NCBI GenBank assembly: GCA_944472135.2
Contig: OX235267.1
Span: 34,255,312-34,319,311, forward strand
Length of the DNA stretch: 64,000 bases
Origin: Trichobilharzia regenti
Lineage: Eukaryota > Platyhelminthes > Trematoda > Strigeidida > Schistosomatidae
Direction: 5' to 3'
Shown piece after piece: positions 61,608-64,000 of the stretch. The notes under the pieces are model-generated. The model was not told where the DNA came from and made no database searches. It saw only the letters and a program-made list of their open reading frames with translations. Each line of letters starts with the position of its first letter. Positions within the stretch are counted from its first letter, which is position 1. Both the position numbers and the translations under genes were made by a program.

Positions 61608-64000
61608 ATGAATTCTAGCAGAATCATTTACTCTCGTAACTTTATTAATAATTTACGACCAAACGACTTTCATATTCCAAAGAAACCAAGGAGGAAACAT
61701 CGTAGTGGTTGGCAGAGAGCTCTCAAACGTACACCAATACACTTAACTACGGTCCCCGTCATAATGAACTCAAACTGTCGCTCTCTACCAAATAAGATAA
61801 TGTATCTACAATCCCTGATGTCAACTGATACGTATCATAACACTGCCATAATCGCATTACAAGAAACGTGGTTGCATGAACTGTATGATGACAACCTTAT
61901 CTCACTAAAGGACTTTATTTTATTTCGACAAGACCGTCGCTGTTGTAATAAGAAAAATGGTGGTGGCGTTGCAACTTTTATTCACTCCAAATGGTCTGTC
62001 TCAAATAACATCTGCTTCACCTTCTCAAATGACTTCATTGACTGTATTACTGTCAAATGTCGCCCCAAACATATCCCCAAATACAAACAATTCTATATTA
62101 CAAACATGTACATATCTCCTAGTTGCTCTCCATCTGATCTATCTAATTTTGCTGATGAATTCACCATGTTTGCTGCTGCCAACTTCGACAACTCTCTATC
62201 CGTTATTACTGGAGACTTCAACACATCAGATTGCTCCTTTCTTGAAGCTCTTGGTCACACAAATATAGTCAAATTTCCCACTCGACTTGACAAAACCCTT
62301 GACTTGGTTTTTACCAATGATGAAGGAGTATATGAAACACGTAGACGTTCACCGATACATAACTCCGATCACTGCATTGTCCGCGTTTTGCCAAAAATAT
62401 ACAGCAAAACACATATTAAAATCTTCTCACACCTGTCCACGAAGGCACAACAGAGAAGCTACACATCTGACAACTTACTCAATCTAAGATGCATGTTAAA
62501 AGATACCAACTGGGATTTATTTAATGAAAGTAAATTAGATGATACAATCGCCAATATAACGGACTATCTTAAGTTCTGCCTTGACATATGCTGTCCCAAA
62601 CAAACACTGTTCAAACGCCTCGACCGCTTCTCGTCACCCCATCTCAAACAACTTCGCAGGCAAAAAGAAATGTTATATAAATGCAAAGACAAGTTAGGAC
62701 TTAAAAAGATAAACGCTCAAATCAAATCTGAAATCAAGAATCTTAATGCTATCTATAACCAAACACTTTTATCATGCAAATCTCCAAACAGCATGTGGAA
62801 ACTTTTCAATGAAATTACTGGCAATAGTAAGCGATGTAATGTTTTTCCCTCTTGTGATGTTAATGCTCTTAATCTGTCTTTTATACGCTCTCCTTCTACC
62901 ATAACCACTCCTAATGTTACCAATCTTGTAGCTGATAACTTCCAGGACTTCAATACTCTCGATGTTTTGAAATGTCTTAAAACTCTTAAGCCCTCACATA
63001 GTCTTGGCCCTGATGGCATACCTGCATATGTCCTAAAACAATGTGCAGATGCTTTATGTTCTCCTCTAACTAATATACTAAATGCTTCTTTCTCCGAAAA
63101 CGTTGTACCTGTTCCATGGAAAGACATTAAAATAGTCCCTGTCCCTAAACCTGGAAATAGCAAGAACGTAAAGTTCAGACCCATCGCCATCACTTCCCCG
63201 TTTCTAAAGCTCATGGAAAAACTAATACTTCTTAAACTCGAACCCTCCCTTAAAAGCTTCGAAGACCCCAAACAATTTGCCTACAGACAGGGTAGGAGTA
63301 CTTTAGACGCTGCAGCCGTCTTACACAACAGTATTGTCTCATCATTAGACAAAGATGCCAAATATGTCCGCTGCACGTTTCTTGACTTCACTTCTGCTTT
63401 CGACTCTGTACCTAGAAGTCTCTTGCTAAATAAGCTCTCCACGACACAAACCGAGTCTTGGGTCACTAAGTGGTTGCATTCCTACTTTTCAAACAGAATG
63501 CAGTACACCGTATACAAAGGTCAATCCTCCTCTGCTGTGCTCACTGAATCTGGTGTCCCCCAAGGTGCTGTACTCTCCCCACTTCTCTTTTCATTCTTCC
63601 TACATGACCTACCGTCTTCAAATGATATTAACTTTGTCAAATATGCTGATGACCTGACTGTATCTTTACCTGTCAAATGTCAAAATGACTGCTCTAAACT
63701 AAATGGCTTCTTATCAGAAATTAGCCAATGGTCCAAGGAAAACGGTCTAACCTTAAACCCCTCCAAATGCCAAACAGTTAATTTCACCTTTAGGCATAAA
63801 TCTGACCTAAACAAACTGGTTAGCGCTCACGAGGTGTGCAACATAGATGGCACTGAAATAGAAACTAAGTCGGAAATTAAATACCTAGGCGTCACTCTAT
63901 CTTCTGATCTTTCCTGGTCGTCTCATATCTTGACGATTTCCAAGAAAATATACCGTCTTACCTTCTACATCAAGAAGTTAAGACATTCTGGTGTAACCCA
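61608..64000 (+). CDS. CR1/Jockey-like LINE endonuclease-reverse transcriptase (runs off the window)
   Basis: An uninterrupted frame from ATG 61,608 (MNSSRIIYSRNFINN) to the last base, at least 797 codons, with no stop. After a basic leader (PKKPRRKHRSGWQ) comes the endonuclease: NSNCRSLPNKIMYLQSLMS, IIALQETWLHELYD (catalytic E, about residue 85), KNGGGVATFIHS, VITGDFNTSDCSF (about 202) and IHNSDHCIVRVL (SDH, about 253). RT follows: SLGPDGIPAYVLKQCADAL, KFRPIAITSPFLKLMEKL, RCTFLDFTSAFDSVPRSLL (about 591), SGVPQGAVLSPLLFSFFLHD, VKYADDLTVSLPV (catalytic YADD, about 678), and IKYLGVTLSSDLSWSSH. All expected catalytic residues are present. The 5' leader is short (61,495-61,607). The upstream flank is a Penelope-like arm. 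The C-terminus lies beyond the window, so activity cannot be judged. Confidence 0.93.
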   Translation, partial: MNSSRIIYSRNFINNLRPNDFHIPKKPRRKHRSGWQRALKRTPIHLTTVPVIMNSNCRSLPNKIMYLQSLMSTDTYHNTAIIALQETWLHELYDDNLISLKDFILFRQDRRCCNKKNGGGVATFIHSKWSVSNNICFTFSNDFIDCITVKCRPKHIPKYKQFYITNMYISPSCSPSDLSNFADEFTMFAAANFDNSLSVITGDFNTSDCSFLEALGHTNIVKFPTRLDKTLDLVFTNDEGVYETRRRSPIHNSDHCIVRVLPKIYSKTHIKIFSHLSTKAQQRSYTSDNLLNLRCMLKDTNWDLFNESKLDDTIANITDYLKFCLDICCPKQTLFKRLDRFSSPHLKQLRRQKEMLYKCKDKLGLKKINAQIKSEIKNLNAIYNQTLLSCKSPNSMWKLFNEITGNSKRCNVFPSCDVNALNLSFIRSPSTITTPNVTNLVADNFQDFNTLDVLKCLKTLKPSHSLGPDGIPAYVLKQCADALCSPLTNILNASFSENVVPVPWKDIKIVPVPKPGNSKNVKFRPIAITSPFLKLMEKLILLKLEPSLKSFEDPKQFAYRQGRSTLDAAAVLHNSIVSSLDKDAKYVRCTFLDFTSAFDSVPRSLLLNKLSTTQTESWVTKWLHSYFSNRMQYTVYKGQSSSAVLTESGVPQGAVLSPLLFSFFLHDLPSSNDINFVKYADDLTVSLPVKCQNDCSKLNGFLSEISQWSKENGLTLNPSKCQTVNFTFRHKSDLNKLVSAHEVCNIDGTEIETKSEIKYLGVTLSSDLSWSSHILTISKKIYRLTFYIKKLRHSGVT

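Overview
This is a window of nuclear DNA from a parasitic flatworm, most likely a Schistosoma species. Four things point there: degenerate hammerhead-ribozyme SINE-like repeats of the Sm-alpha type, RTE-clade (SR2-like) LINEs, BEL/Pao and Ty3/gypsy retrotransposons with Penelope-like GIY-YIG elements, and one clear host gene (glycerol kinase) split by a very long AT-rich intron. The species cannot be decided from sequence alone. The window is dominated by mobile elements; only two host coding loci are supported.

Region 1 (about 1-31,000). The minus strand carries two exons of a glycerol kinase gene (12,446-12,784 and 3,865-4,032) separated by an 8.4-kb intron. The intron and the flanking DNA hold old, broken insertions: RTE tails, Penelope-like (PLE) fragments, tRNA-derived SINEs, and three families of short repeats that keep recognisable hammerhead cores. 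A 53-codon terminal exon of an unidentified plus-strand gene lies at 29,706-29,868 with a polyadenylation signal overlapping its stop codon. A short interstitial array of telomere-like hexamers lies at 25,689-25,730.

Region 2 (about 31,000-40,900). A complete 1.8-kb LTR element (31,460-33,234, target duplication TAAAA) carries only a gag-type ORF whose C-terminus looks like the tail of a gypsy integrase. Next to it is a CR1/Jockey-like LINE on the minus strand (ORF1, endonuclease, RT). Its RT ORF has been interrupted by a 5'-truncated RTE copy that joins in frame, making a 723-codon hybrid ORF. A direct repeat of about 380 bp flanks the LINE.

Region 3 (about 40,900-56,200). A decayed BEL/Pao element (plus strand, 5'-truncated) with a solo LTR inserted in its pol gene is followed by a broken LINE. 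Then comes a complete, much younger BEL-derived element in the opposite orientation (50,970-54,739, target duplication GTACA) that has a gag-type ORF but no protease, RT, RNase H or integrase. The 3' parts of the two BEL elements form a large inverted repeat with a 630-bp nearly identical core flanked by diverged LTRs, which suggests gene conversion between the arms.

Region 4 (about 56,200-64,000). A full-length RTE element (57,765-61,298) with an uninterrupted 988-codon endonuclease-RT ORF and a 12-bp target duplication sits inside a PLE fragment bounded by 104-bp inverted repeats. From 61,608 to the window edge an uninterrupted LINE endonuclease-RT ORF runs on the plus strand.

The layout is a nested stack of insertions of different ages, in which internally deleted gag-only LTR elements, presumably mobilised in trans by autonomous relatives, are the most striking theme.
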